Assembly (NCBI GenBank): GCA_038524795.1
Contig: JBCBIJ010000005.1
Location: forward strand, 248,001-312,000
DNA: 64,000 bases
Direction: 5' to 3'
Origin: CALBPI01 sp038524795
GTDB taxonomy: Bacteria; Pseudomonadota; Gammaproteobacteria; Steroidobacterales; Woeseiaceae
In this document: piece after piece, positions 43,824-53,339 of the stretch
How positions within the stretch are numbered: the stretch's first letter is position 1
How the letters are laid out: each line of letters opens with the position of its first letter
Translations under genes and position numbers: made by a program
Notes under the pieces: generated by a model
Databases searched by the model: none
What the model was told of the DNA's origin: nothing
The model's input: the letters and a program-made list of their open reading frames with translations, nothing else

Positions 43824-46800
43824 TGGCGGCCGGCTACGCCGAGCTGCACGCGCTCAGTAATTTCACATTCCTGCGCGGTGCCTCACACCCCGAGGAACTT
43901 ATCGCGCAGGCTGATGCGCTCGGGTACACGGCACTGGCCATCACCGATGCCTGTTCGCTGTCGGGCATCGTGCGCGCGCACGCCGCGGCTAAGTCGGCAT
44001 CGCTCAAACTCATCACGGGCGCCGAGTTTCAACTCGACGACGGTCCCCGGCTCGTGTTGCACGCGCTCTCGCGGCGCGGTTACGCAGGTTTATGCCGGCT
44101 TATCACCGCGGCCCGGCGTGCGGCACCCAAGGGCGACTACCGACTCACGGCGGGCATGGTTCAGGACATTGCGACCGGCGATGACGGGCGCGCGCTGACC
44201 GACTGCACGGCGCTATGGTTGCCCGGTAACGACTTCTCACTGGGCGATGACGCCGACTGGCTCACAGGGCTGTTCCCGGGTCGACTCTGGATTGCGGCCG
44301 AGCTGTTTCCCGACGGTCTGCACCGCCTGCGCCTCGAGGCGCTGCGTCGCACGAGTGCGCGCTATGGCTTGCCACTCGTCGCCGCGGGTGACGTGCACAT
44401 GCATTGCCGCGAGCGTCGCGCACTGCAGGACACGCTGACAGCGATTCGACTCAAGACCACGGTGCACGAGGCCGGCTACGCACTGCACGCCAATGCCGAA
44501 CGCCACCTGCGCCGGCGCGCTGTGCTCGAGGCCGTCTATCCGGCGCCGCTACTCGCCGAGACGCTGGCCATCGCCGAGCGCGTCGACTTCTCACTCGACG
44601 AGCTGGCCTATGAGTACCCGCGCGAGCTTGTGCCCGAACACGAGACCCCGGCCGGCTGGCTCGCGCGGCTGACCTGGCAGGGCGCGGCACGGCGCTGGCC
44701 CGACGGCGTGCCCGCGGGCACGCGTGCGCAGGTCGAGCACGAACTCGCGCTCATCGCGGAGCTCAACTACGAGCCGTACTTCCTGACTGTGCACGACATC
44801 GTCAACTGGGCGCGCGAGCACGCCATCCTTTGCCAGGGCCGTGGCTCGGCGGCCAACTCGGCCGTGTGCTTTTGCCTGGGCATCACCGAGGTCGATCCCG
44901 CGCGCCAGTCGACACTGTTCGAGCGCTTCATTTCCAAGGAGCGCAACGAGCCGCCTGACATCGATGTCGACTTCGAACATCAGCGTCGCGAAGAAGTGAT
45001 CCAGTACATTTATTCGAAATACGGCCGGGATCGCGCGGCGCTGGCGGCCACGGTTATCTGTTACCGCCCGCGCAGTGCGATGCGCGACGTAGGTAAAGCG
45101 CTGGGCCTGGCTGATCTGCAGGTCGACCGGCTGGCGCGGAGCATGCAGTGGTGGGACGGCGATGTGGTCGATCCCGAGCGCGTGCGCGACGCGGGGCTCG
45201 ACCCGCACAACCCACTCATCGCACGTCTGATCGGGCTCGTGAGCGCGCTCATTGGGTTTCCGCGCCACCTGTCACAGCACGTGGGCGGCTTCGTCATCAG
45301 CGAGGGTCGTCTCGATGCGCTCGTGCCTGTCGAAAACGCAAGCATGCCCGAGCGCACCGTGATCCAGTGGGAAAAGGACGACCTCGAGGCGCTGGGTTTG
45401 CTGAAGGTCGACGTGCTCGGGCTTGGCATGCTCAGTGCGATCCGTCGTTGCTTCGACCTCATCGCGGTGCATCACGACCGGCGCTACACACTGGCCACGG
45501 TGCCCGCCGAGGACCGCGCCACCTACGACATGATCTGCAAGGCCGACACGATGGGTGTGTTCCAGATCGAGTCGCGCGCGCAGATGAGCATGTTGCCGCG
45601 CCTTCGGCCCCGCAACTTCTACGACCTCGTCATCGAGGTTGCGATCATCCGCCCCGGGCCGATCCAGGGCGACATGGTGCACCCCTACCTGCGGCGGCGA
45701 AACGGCGAAGAACCCGTCACCTATCCGAGCCCCGAGGTCGAGGGTGTCCTCGAGCGTACGCTCGGCGTGCCTATCTTCCAGGAACAGGTTATGGAGCTGG
45801 CCGTGGTGGCAGCAGGCTTCAGCCCGGGCGAGGCCGACAGTTTGCGCCGTGCCATGGCCGCCTGGAAGCGTAAGGGTGGGCTTGGGCCGTTCGAGGAAAA
45901 GCTCAAGCGGGGCATGCATGAGCGCGGCTACAGTGAGCGGTTCGCGAACCAGATCTTCGAGCAGATCAAGGGCTTTGGTAACTACGGCTTCCCCGAATCG
46001 CACTCCGCGAGCTTCGCGCTGCTCGTGTATGTGTCGTGCTGGCTCAAGCGCCATTACCCAGCCGCGTTCATCTGTGCGCTCATCAATAGCCAACCCATGG
46101 GCTTCTACAGCGCCTCGCAGCTCACGCAAATGGTGCGTCGTAATCACGGCGTCGAAGTGCGGCCCGTGGACGTACGCCACAGCCACTGGGACTGCACGCT
46201 TGAGCCGCGCGATGAAGGCGGCCCTGCGCTGCGGCTGGGTCTACGACTCGTAAAGGGCTTCGGCGATGCCGCCGCGGAGCGACTGCAGCGCGTTCGTGAG
46301 GGGCAGGGCTTTCGCACGGTGCAGGAGATGGCCACACGCGCGCAGCTCAACCGCGCCGAGCTGGGCGCGCTGGCGGCTGCGAACGCTTTATCGCGACTGG
46401 CGGGTCACCGCCATCTCGCGCGCTGGCAGGTGGCCGGCGTCGAGCGTCAGGACGACCTGCTCAAGGGCATCGAGGTGCGCGAGGCGACGCCCATGCTGCG
46501 TGCGCCCAGCGAGGCGCAGGACATCGTCGCCGACTACCAGCACCTGGGTTTGACGCTGGGGCGTCATCCCATGGCGCTGTTGCGCTCACGCTTTGAAGGG
46601 CACGGGTTTCTGACGGCTGACGCGCTGGTGGACTGTGCTGATGGGCGGCCGGTGCAGGTCGCGGGCATCGTGGTCACACGACAGCGTCCCGGCAGTGCCA
46701 ATGGCGTTAACTTCGTCACGCTCGAGGACGAAACAGGCTACATCAATCTCGTGATCTGGCAGGACCTGGCCGAAACGCAACGGCGCGTGCTCGTTGGCGC

Positions 46801-46927
46801 GCGTCTCATGGCGGCGGCAGGTGCCGTGCAGAAGCAGGGGGATGTGATTCACGTCGTGGCGCGGGAACTGAGCGACTACAACGGTCTGCTCGGCGAGTTG
46901 ACGACCGTGTCGCGTGATTTTCACTGA
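43823..46927 (+). CDS. dnaE2: Error-prone DNA polymerase DnaE2 (ImuC)
   Basis: 1034-residue C-family polymerase used for translesion synthesis after SOS induction. N-terminal PHP domain (YAELHALSNFTFLRGASHPEE, ITDACSLSGIVRA). Catalytic aspartates are Asp381 and Asp383 (PPDIDVDFEHQRREEV) and Asp530 (LKVDVLGLGML). Finger and beta-binding regions follow, then an OB domain (VQVAGIVVTRQRPGSANGV). The C-terminal SRDFH ending is typical of DnaE2 and lacks the tau-binding tail of DnaE1. Starts in the imuB stop, so lexA-imuA-imuB-dnaE2 is one cassette. Confidence 0.97.
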   Translation: MAAGYAELHALSNFTFLRGASHPEELIAQADALGYTALAITDACSLSGIVRAHAAAKSASLKLITGAEFQLDDGPRLVLHALSRRGYAGLCRLITAARRAAPKGDYRLTAGMVQDIATGDDGRALTDCTALWLPGNDFSLGDDADWLTGLFPGRLWIAAELFPDGLHRLRLEALRRTSARYGLPLVAAGDVHMHCRERRALQDTLTAIRLKTTVHEAGYALHANAERHLRRRAVLEAVYPAPLLAETLAIAERVDFSLDELAYEYPRELVPEHETPAGWLARLTWQGAARRWPDGVPAGTRAQVEHELALIAELNYEPYFLTVHDIVNWAREHAILCQGRGSAANSAVCFCLGITEVDPARQSTLFERFISKERNEPPDIDVDFEHQRREEVIQYIYSKYGRDRAALAATVICYRPRSAMRDVGKALGLADLQVDRLARSMQWWDGDVVDPERVRDAGLDPHNPLIARLIGLVSALIGFPRHLSQHVGGFVISEGRLDALVPVENASMPERTVIQWEKDDLEALGLLKVDVLGLGMLSAIRRCFDLIAVHHDRRYTLATVPAEDRATYDMICKADTMGVFQIESRAQMSMLPRLRPRNFYDLVIEVAIIRPGPIQGDMVHPYLRRRNGEEPVTYPSPEVEGVLERTLGVPIFQEQVMELAVVAAGFSPGEADSLRRAMAAWKRKGGLGPFEEKLKRGMHERGYSERFANQIFEQIKGFGNYGFPESHSASFALLVYVSCWLKRHYPAAFICALINSQPMGFYSASQLTQMVRRNHGVEVRPVDVRHSHWDCTLEPRDEGGPALRLGLRLVKGFGDAAAERLQRVREGQGFRTVQEMATRAQLNRAELGALAAANALSRLAGHRHLARWQVAGVERQDDLLKGIEVREATPMLRAPSEAQDIVADYQHLGLTLGRHPMALLRSRFEGHGFLTADALVDCADGRPVQVAGIVVTRQRPGSANGVNFVTLEDETGYINLVIWQDLAETQRRVLVGARLMAAAGAVQKQGDVIHVVARELSDYNGLLGELTTVSRDFH

Positions 46928-46954
46928 GGGGCGCGGGCGCGCCGGGCGAGACGC

Positions 46955-47239
46955 TCAGTTGGCTTCGAGATCGTCGATGCCGAAGTCGTCGTCCTCATCG
47001 AGCAGACGGTTCAGTCGCTTTTCTTCGAGCAGCGCCTCGAGCCGGCGGCGTGCCGCCGCCCCGTCCTTACCGGGGTCTTTCGCCTGCTCGATGTCGGCGA
47101 CAAGTTCCTCGACGTTGACTTCAACAGACATGCCGCCGACGTTGTCGCCGGCCTCAATGACAATGGTCTCAGAGAAGTCCTTGTCGTCTTCTCCGTCGTC
47201 GATGTCGTCTTCGGGTGTGTCGTTTTCTTCACTGATCAT
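46955..47239 (-). CDS. Small acidic protein of unknown function
   Basis: 94-residue cytoplasmic protein, strongly acidic at both ends (EENDTPEDDIDDGEDDKDF; LLDEDDDFGIDDLEAN) with a short basic helix (AAARRRLEALLEEKRLNRLL). ATG at 47239 with GGGGA at 7 bases. The RRRLEALLEEKRL segment is somewhat like the small PA3496-type proteins of Pseudomonas, but I cannot confirm the relation. It lies downstream of gspF on the same strand after a 105-base gap and converges on dnaE2. No membrane segment. Confidence 0.6.
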   Translation of the reverse strand: MISEENDTPEDDIDDGEDDKDFSETIVIEAGDNVGGMSVEVNVEELVADIEQAKDPGKDGAAARRRLEALLEEKRLNRLLDEDDDFGIDDLEAN

Positions 47240-47344
47240 GCACGTCCCCAAGAGCGGCTCACAGTGTTGGGTTGTCGCGAATATAAACCCGTGCTTTGCG
47301 CGCGCGCAACTACGTTGTCGACAGATTGCGAACTGGCGCGTGGG

Positions 47345-48562
47345 CTAGCCCACAAGCTCGTTCATATTGAAGATCGGCAACAGGATCGCAAGCACGATGA
47401 GCAGCACGACAATGCCCATGATGACGATGATCAAGGGCTCAATAATGCTCATGAGCGCGGAGATCAGGCTGTCGGACTCGCGCTCCTGGTTGACGGCTGC
47501 CCGCTCGAGCATCTCGTCGAGCCGGCCGCTGGCTTCACCGCTGGAAATCAGGTGAATCGTCATGGGCGGAAACACGCCGCGCTCGCCAAGTGAACGGCTG
47601 ATGGGCGCGCCTTCGCGAATGCGCACGGCAGCCTCGTCAACGGCTTCGCGCATCGGCACATTGGATATGACCTCGCCGGCAATACGCAGCGACTCGAGTA
47701 CGGGGACGCCGCTGGCGGCGAGGATTGCCAAAGTGCGCATGAAGCGCGCCGTATTCAGTCCGCGCGTGAGCCGCCCGAAGACGGGCATGCGCAATTTCGC
47801 GGCGTGCCAGCGCTTCTTGGGCCCGGGTTGGGCCAGCAGCAGCCGGATTCCGATGAACGTCGCCACCGCACCAATAATCAGCAGCCACCACCAGGCTTGT
47901 ACGAACTCACTGAGACCGATCAAGGCGCGCGTGAGGCCTGGCAATTGGTTGCCCGTCGAAACGAAGACGCTAACAATCTTCGGCACGACGTAGGACAGCA
48001 TGAAGGCGACCACGGCCAGCGACATCAACACCAGCAGGATCGGGTAAACGAGCGCCGTCTTGGCCTTCTGCGACAGGTTCTGGCGGTTTTCGGTGTAGTC
48101 GGCCAGCCGGTCGAGCACGTTGTCCAGTTTGCCAGACTGTTCGCCGGCATCGATAGTGGCGCGGAACATGGCCGGGAAGGCCTGCGGAAACTCGGCCAGA
48201 CTGCCCGCCAGTGAGTAGCCTTCGCGGACCCGGGCGCGCACGCCCATAATGATGCTGCGCGTTTTCGACTGCTCCGACTGGTCGGCAATAGCCTGCAGGG
48301 CTTCTTCAAGCGGCAGGCCTGCTTGGGACAGCGTTGCGAGCTGACGCGTGACCAGCGCGAGTTCGGCGCCAGACAGAGCGCGGCGGATGGTGACGCGCTT
48401 CTTGTCGTCGGTGCGCCCGCGCGTTGCCACGGGGTCGACGGACAGGGGCGTCAGTGACTGTTCGCGCAACGCGCCGCGCACGGCGCGCGCCGTGTCTCCC
48501 TCGAGCACCCCTTTGCGTTGCTTGCCGCGGGGGTCGAGTGCGATGTATTCGAAAGCGGCCAC
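47345..48562 (-). CDS. gspF: Type II secretion inner-membrane protein GspF
   Basis: 405-residue polytopic platform protein of the type II secretion system. It has two GspF repeats (LSQAGLPLEEALQAIADQ with MFRATIDAGEQSGKLDNVL, and LAASGVPVLESLRIAGEV with HLISSGEASGRLDEML). Transmembrane helices at about 173-195, 225-245 and 375-400. The N-terminus AAFEYIALDPRGKQRKGVLEG is typical. Follows gspE by 19 bases. GspF rather than the pilus homologue PilC is favoured by adjacent gspD and gspC. Confidence 0.93.
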   Translation of the reverse strand: MAAFEYIALDPRGKQRKGVLEGDTARAVRGALREQSLTPLSVDPVATRGRTDDKKRVTIRRALSGAELALVTRQLATLSQAGLPLEEALQAIADQSEQSKTRSIIMGVRARVREGYSLAGSLAEFPQAFPAMFRATIDAGEQSGKLDNVLDRLADYTENRQNLSQKAKTALVYPILLVLMSLAVVAFMLSYVVPKIVSVFVSTGNQLPGLTRALIGLSEFVQAWWWLLIIGAVATFIGIRLLLAQPGPKKRWHAAKLRMPVFGRLTRGLNTARFMRTLAILAASGVPVLESLRIAGEVISNVPMREAVDEAAVRIREGAPISRSLGERGVFPPMTIHLISSGEASGRLDEMLERAAVNQERESDSLISALMSIIEPLIIVIMGIVVLLIVLAILLPIFNMNELVG

Positions 48563-48581
48563 GACTCAGGCGTCTCGTGCG

Positions 48582-50111
48582 TCAGTCATCGCGCGTGACC
48601 CGCAACACCTCTTCGAGCGTCGTGATGCCCTGCAGCACCTTGGCGCGACCATCGTCGCGAATACTGGGGCCGCGTTCTCGTGCGTAGCGTTCGAGCTCAT
48701 GCTCGCCCGAGCCGTCGTGAATCATTGTGCGCATCGTGTCATCGACGGTGACAAGTTCGTAGATGCCCGAGCGACCGCGGAACGCCATGGGGTCGTCGGC
48801 TGGCGGGCGGTACAGGGTCGGGCGTTGTTCGCGGCTGACGCGCAGCATGTCGCATTCGGCGTCGCTGGCTGGGTAGGGCTCGCAGCGCTCCGAATCGAGT
48901 GTGCGCACGAGTCGCTGAGACAGCACGCCGATGAGACTCGATGACAGCAGAAACGGCTCAACCCCCATGTCGCGCAGTCGGGTCACGGCGCCTACGGCTG
49001 TGTTGGTGTGCAGGGTGGAGAGAACAAGGTGGCCGGTGAGTGAAGCCTGGACCGCGATCTCTGCCGTTTCGAGGTCACGAATCTCACCGACCATCACCAC
49101 GTCGGGGTCTTGCCGCAGAATGGCGCGGAGTCCGCGCGCAAAGGTCATGTCGACCTTGGTGTTGACCTGCGACTGACCGATGCCATCAATGTAGTACTCG
49201 ATGGGGTCTTCGACGGTCATGATGTTGCGCGAGGCGTTGTTGATGCGCTCGAGTGCTGCGTACAGCGTCGTCGTCTTACCCGAACCCGTCGGGCCTGTCA
49301 CCAGAATGATGCCGTGCGGCTTGTGGATGAGCGAGTCCATGTTGCGCTGGTCGTCGGCGCGCATGCCCAGCTGTGCGAGGTCCAGTCGACCAGCCTGTTT
49401 GTCGAGCAGACGCATCACGACGCGCTCGCCGTGCCCCGAAGGCATCGTCGACACGCGTACGTCGACAGCACGACCGGCAACGCGCAGCGAGATGCGACCG
49501 TCCTGCGGCAGACGCTTCTCGGCAATGTCGAGCTTTGACATGACCTTGATTCGAGACACGAGCAGGGGCGCGACGCCGCGCGCAGTCTGCAGTACTTCGC
49601 GCAGCACGCCGTCGATGCGCATCCGCACAATAAGCCGGTTCTCGTAGGGCTCGATGTGAATGTCCGAGGCGTTTTCTTTAATGGCTTCGGTGAGCAGCGC
49701 ATTGATGAGGCGAATAATGGGCGCCTCGTCGTCCGCCTCGAGCAGGTCCGACTGTTCGGGCAGATCCTGCGCCAGCAAGAGCAGGTCTGTCTCTTCCTCG
49801 AACCCGTCCATCATCTGCATGGCGGGGCCCGTGCCACGCTCGTAAGTCTGCTGCAGTTCCGTGTCGAACTGCTCCTCACTCACGCGCTCGATGGTCAGCG
49901 TCTGACCCAGGAAGCGTTGTGCCTCAGCGAGGCTCGCGAGGCTGGCGCCGGCACGGTAGAGCAGGGCCTGGGGCACGCCGTCCTGCTCGCGCACGAGCAG
50001 GCCGTGGCGCTTGGCGAACGAGAACGGCAGCTGCGTCGTCGTCGCGACGTCCTCTTCCACGGCCAGCGCGTTGATCGTCTCGTCGTCTAACGTGTCTGTG
50101 GTGACCGCCAT
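48582..50111 (-). CDS. gspE: Type II secretion ATPase GspE
   Basis: 509-residue hexameric ATPase that powers pseudopilus assembly. The N-terminal MshEN-like domain precedes the ATPase: Walker A TGPTGSGKTTTLYA near residue 275, Asp box GEIRDLETAEIA and His box HLVLSTLHTN. The usual four-cysteine zinc finger in the C-terminal domain is reduced to two cysteines (SERCEPYPASDAECDML). ATG start 16 bases after gspD. Otherwise the length matches the family. Confidence 0.93.
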   Translation of the reverse strand: MAVTTDTLDDETINALAVEEDVATTTQLPFSFAKRHGLLVREQDGVPQALLYRAGASLASLAEAQRFLGQTLTIERVSEEQFDTELQQTYERGTGPAMQMMDGFEEETDLLLLAQDLPEQSDLLEADDEAPIIRLINALLTEAIKENASDIHIEPYENRLIVRMRIDGVLREVLQTARGVAPLLVSRIKVMSKLDIAEKRLPQDGRISLRVAGRAVDVRVSTMPSGHGERVVMRLLDKQAGRLDLAQLGMRADDQRNMDSLIHKPHGIILVTGPTGSGKTTTLYAALERINNASRNIMTVEDPIEYYIDGIGQSQVNTKVDMTFARGLRAILRQDPDVVMVGEIRDLETAEIAVQASLTGHLVLSTLHTNTAVGAVTRLRDMGVEPFLLSSSLIGVLSQRLVRTLDSERCEPYPASDAECDMLRVSREQRPTLYRPPADDPMAFRGRSGIYELVTVDDTMRTMIHDGSGEHELERYARERGPSIRDDGRAKVLQGITTLEEVLRVTRDD

Positions 50112-50127
50112 CGTGCCTGCCTCCGGC

Positions 50128-52110
50128 TTACTCGCCGCCGTTGTCTTCCTGCATGATATCGGCAGGCGGCTGTTTTGGTGCAGTCTCGCGGAGCTGCTCG
50201 TCGAGCGGCGGCAACGTTGGGCGCACCGCGTCTTTGAGTAAGGGTACCTGGCGATCGCCCTGCTGCAGGTTGCGCAGGTAGTTGTACTTCTCGCCCGTCA
50301 CCCGCATCGAACCGATGCCGTCGAGCAGGATCTTGGGCTTGATGAAGACCATGAGGTTGGTCTTGATCTTCTCCGAGGTGCGCGAGCGGAACAGATTTCC
50401 GATGATCGGGATGCTGCCCAGCACGGGCACGCGCTGATCGGTCTCGAGCACCTGGTCGTCGATGAGGCCGCCCAGCACGAGAATGCCGCCGTCTTCCACA
50501 ATGACCGAGGTCTCGATGAGACGGGTGTTCGTGATCAGGTCGACGGCGCCCGCGCTGGAGCTCAGGCTCGAGATCTCTTGCGTGATCTTGAGCAGGATCG
50601 TGCCGTCGCCCGTGATCTGCGGCGTGAGCTGCAGGTTGGTGCCGACCTGTTCCCGATTGACGGTCTGGAACGGGTTGACGGCACCCGCGTTGTTGCCGCC
50701 TGTGTTTGTGAACTGACCCGTGATGAACGGCACTTCCTGGCCGATCTCGATCTTCGCCTCTTCGTTATCCATTGTGACGATGACGGGCGTCGAGATGACG
50801 TTGGTATTGGCGTCGCCCTGCAGTGCGTTGAGGATCGCGGCAAAGCTGACCCCCGAGTCTGAGATCCGGCCGACGCCAAGCGTCACACCTTCAGCGATGG
50901 CGCCAGCCAGCGCAGCGGCGTCGTTACCTTCGCTGGCACCGGCCAGCGGCACGATGCGGCTGCCCGCCGAAGCAAAGTCGGTGACGCCCACGATGTTGTC
51001 GTCGTTACTGCCGTCGAGCGCCCAGGTCACGCCAAGTTGCGAGTCCTGGTTGATGTTGACCTCGACGATAAGCGCCTCCACAAGCACCTGCGCGCGGCGA
51101 ATGTCGAGTTTGTCGACGACCGACATGATGGAACGCATCGAGGCGGGCGGGGCTGTGATGACGAGCCCATTGGTAATTTCATCGGCCCAGATGTTGACCT
51201 CGACGTCGGCATTAGCCGCTGTCTCCTGGCCTTCCGCACTTTGTACCTGACCCTGCAGCTTGCCTGCGAGGTCTTCAGCATTCGCGTACTTGAGATAGCG
51301 CACCTGGGTATCGCCACCGGCCTCGCGCGGCGTGTCGAGATGCGCGATCAGTGTCCGAATCTTGACGCGGTCGGCCGGCACGCCGCTGATGAGCACGCTG
51401 TTGGTGCGCGGCTCGGCCACGAGGTTGATGGGTGCGCTGGCACCGGCTTCGACGCGGTTGCCGCCGTTGAGTGCGTTGATCGTCGTGACAATGTCCGTGG
51501 CCGAGGCATAGGTGAGCTGCAATACCTCAACGTCTGCATCGACAGGGCGGTCAATCTGGCGCAGCAGGTAACGGATGCGATTCACGTTGCGCTGCGTGTC
51601 GCTGATGATCAGCGAATTCGAGCTGGCCTGCGCTGCCAGGTGGGCGTTGCTGGGTAGCAGGGGCCGCAAGACTGGGACAAGCTGGGCGGCTGACACGTTC
51701 TCGACGCGCAGCACCGTGGTGACTGTCTCATCGGCCAGCGCGCCTGTGACATTGGCTGGCGCCTGGCGCGCGTTGGCGTTCGGCACGATGCGTGTGACGC
51801 TGCCGGCTTCGATGGCGACGAAGTTGTTGACTTCGAGCAGCTGCAGGAAGGCCAGGTAGAACTCCTCGGCATCCATGGGCTCGCTGGCGATCAGGGTGAC
51901 CTTTGCATTGACCCGCGGGTCGACGATGAAGGTGCGGCCTGTTGCCATTTGCACGGCATCGATGACCGCCTTGATGTCGGTCTCACGGTAGTTCGGCGTG
52001 ATTTCTTCGATGCCTTGCGCCAGGACGCCCTGTGCGGTGGTCAGCGCAGTGGCAAGCGCCAGTGCTGCGACGATCAGGCGCTGCCGGGGCGCGCGTTGCG
52101 AATGGTTCAT
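50128..52110 (-). CDS. gspD: Type II secretion outer-membrane secretin GspD
   Basis: 660-residue secretin forming the outer-membrane channel. Signal peptide to about residue 31 (LATALTTAQGVLAQ). N0 domain (ITPNYRETDIKAVIDAVQMA), then N1-N3 repeats (VLQLTYASATDIVTTINAL and similar) and the secretin domain with VPFITGQFTN, the LQLTPQITGDGTILLKI strand, ETSVIVEDGGILVLGGL and VPVLGSIPIIGNLFRSR. No lipobox. Overlaps gspC by 4 bases. Confidence 0.95.
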   Translation of the reverse strand: MNHSQRAPRQRLIVAALALATALTTAQGVLAQGIEEITPNYRETDIKAVIDAVQMATGRTFIVDPRVNAKVTLIASEPMDAEEFYLAFLQLLEVNNFVAIEAGSVTRIVPNANARQAPANVTGALADETVTTVLRVENVSAAQLVPVLRPLLPSNAHLAAQASSNSLIISDTQRNVNRIRYLLRQIDRPVDADVEVLQLTYASATDIVTTINALNGGNRVEAGASAPINLVAEPRTNSVLISGVPADRVKIRTLIAHLDTPREAGGDTQVRYLKYANAEDLAGKLQGQVQSAEGQETAANADVEVNIWADEITNGLVITAPPASMRSIMSVVDKLDIRRAQVLVEALIVEVNINQDSQLGVTWALDGSNDDNIVGVTDFASAGSRIVPLAGASEGNDAAALAGAIAEGVTLGVGRISDSGVSFAAILNALQGDANTNVISTPVIVTMDNEEAKIEIGQEVPFITGQFTNTGGNNAGAVNPFQTVNREQVGTNLQLTPQITGDGTILLKITQEISSLSSSAGAVDLITNTRLIETSVIVEDGGILVLGGLIDDQVLETDQRVPVLGSIPIIGNLFRSRTSEKIKTNLMVFIKPKILLDGIGSMRVTGEKYNYLRNLQQGDRQVPLLKDAVRPTLPPLDEQLRETAPKQPPADIMQEDNGGE

Positions 52111-53045
52111 TGAGTGGCCTGGTCAGAAAAGTCGAGTGAGCTCGTGTCGAGCGTTAGATTTTGTTGTTGGCCGCCACGTTCAAGCGTGACGGAAATGCTC
52201 TGGGCGTTGCCCAGCTCACTAAATATGCGTGCGCCCTGCGATGGATTGTTGAGCGGTGTGCCGTTAATGGCGGTGACGATGTCGCCGGGACGCAGGCCGA
52301 GCTTGGCGAAGCTCTGCCGGTCAGAGCCTGGGTACAGGCGGTAGCCGCGCTGCTGCCCGCCCACGTAGTAGGGGCGGGGCGAGATGATCTGGGTGAATTG
52401 CGCCGCGTTCTCCGTGAGGACCTGGGTCATCGACGGGCCGCTGGCACGACGAATGCTGGTGCGGGAGCGGTTGGCCTGGGGGGCAATGCCCGCGAGTTCT
52501 TCGGGTTTCGGCAGTGCGAGGGATTCAAAGACGCCGCGCCCACGAGTCAGGATCACTTGCTCGCGCTCGACGCTGTACAGCGTCAGGCCGCTGCGTACCG
52601 TGTCGCCGATGGCAAAGACGCGCTCGTCACGCCCATCAGCGATGATCGCCAGGGCGTTCTCCTCGGAGCCCGCCGCAAGTGTGCCTTTGAGCGTTAACGG
52701 CTCCCGCGTAGGCGGCGCAGAAATGGGGCCCGTGATATCCGTGTCGTCAACAGGCGCATCCGGATCGGCGACGCCGAACAAATGCGCCGCGACGATCGAT
52801 GTGACGTCCGTAGACGCGACCCGGGTCGTCGCTGAGTCATTGCTTGATGGCGCCAGTGCCACAGGCGGCGCTATGCTTGCATCGGCACGACTAGGCAGCA
52901 GCGCGACAACAAGCCCCGCGAGCTGCCAGGCGATTACGGCACCCAGCAGCAGCGCCGCGAGCCCGGGGCCACGTTGCTGCAATTTGGCCAGCCACGGTTG
53001 CTGACCCAGGCGCTGGAATCGGTCCAGCGCGTCCGCGCCACTCAT
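52107..53045 (-). CDS. gspC: Type II secretion protein GspC with PDZ domain
   Basis: 312-residue bitopic inner-membrane protein that links the platform to the secretin. Transmembrane helix at about residues 28-50 (GLAALLLGAVIAWQLAGLVV). The homology region is at about 80-170 (IVAAHLFGVADPD, LKGTLAAG) and the C-terminal PDZ domain has YRLYPGSDRQSFAKLGLRPG and DIVTAINGTPLNNPSQ. ATG at 53045 preferred to 53051 because a 14-codon open frame upstream ends on it (ATGA). First gene of the gspCDEF run. Confidence 0.9.
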   Translation of the reverse strand: MSGADALDRFQRLGQQPWLAKLQQRGPGLAALLLGAVIAWQLAGLVVALLPSRADASIAPPVALAPSSNDSATTRVASTDVTSIVAAHLFGVADPDAPVDDTDITGPISAPPTREPLTLKGTLAAGSEENALAIIADGRDERVFAIGDTVRSGLTLYSVEREQVILTRGRGVFESLALPKPEELAGIAPQANRSRTSIRRASGPSMTQVLTENAAQFTQIISPRPYYVGGQQRGYRLYPGSDRQSFAKLGLRPGDIVTAINGTPLNNPSQGARIFSELGNAQSISVTLERGGQQQNLTLDTSSLDFSDQATQ

Positions 53046-53086
53046 CGCCATGATTCGGTTTCCGCCTCCAGACTGCGCTTGTACAT
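53042..53086 (-). CDS. Possible 14-codon leader peptide upstream of gspC
   Basis: An ATG at 53086 with an AAGGTAA ribosome-binding site 7 bases away opens a 14-codon frame (MYKRSLEAETESWR) whose TGA overlaps the gspC ATG at 53045. It could couple translation of gspC to the leader. Too short for conservation to be judged from one sequence. Confidence 0.3.
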   Translation of the reverse strand: MYKRSLEAETESWR

Positions 53087-53255
53087 GTCCGCGTTACCTT
53101 TATGGGTGTTATTAGTGCCTGGTGCAGGCCCGGATCCGCGCAGTCCCCGTCGCATGATACGGCAGTCCCAGCAGGCCGAACAAGCGTGCCCAAGCGTCTG
53201 AACAGCTTAGAATCCGGCGGTTTGGGTTGGTTCCGCTGGCTTGGTCAGTTGATTG

Positions 53256-53302
53256 ACGTAAGCCCTTGCGTCGGGGCTCTTGTGACCCCATCTCCTGACC
53301 TC
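53256..53302 (+). other. Two hairpins in the gap between gspC and clpS
   Basis: In the 288-base gap between the divergent gspC and clpS genes, one inverted repeat (GACGTAAG with CTTGCGTC, starting at 53256) and a second (GGGG with CCCC, ending near 53286) stand next to each other. No clear promoter boxes or RNA gene were recognised in this gap. Confidence 0.3.
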
Positions 53303-53339
53303 GGATACGGGTAACAGACACCACCTCTGGTCTTGTGGT

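Noticed and set aside
47340..47353. Perfect 14-base palindrome over the gspF stop codon as a terminator
   Set aside because: No loop and no T tract follows on the minus strand, so it is unlikely to terminate transcription.
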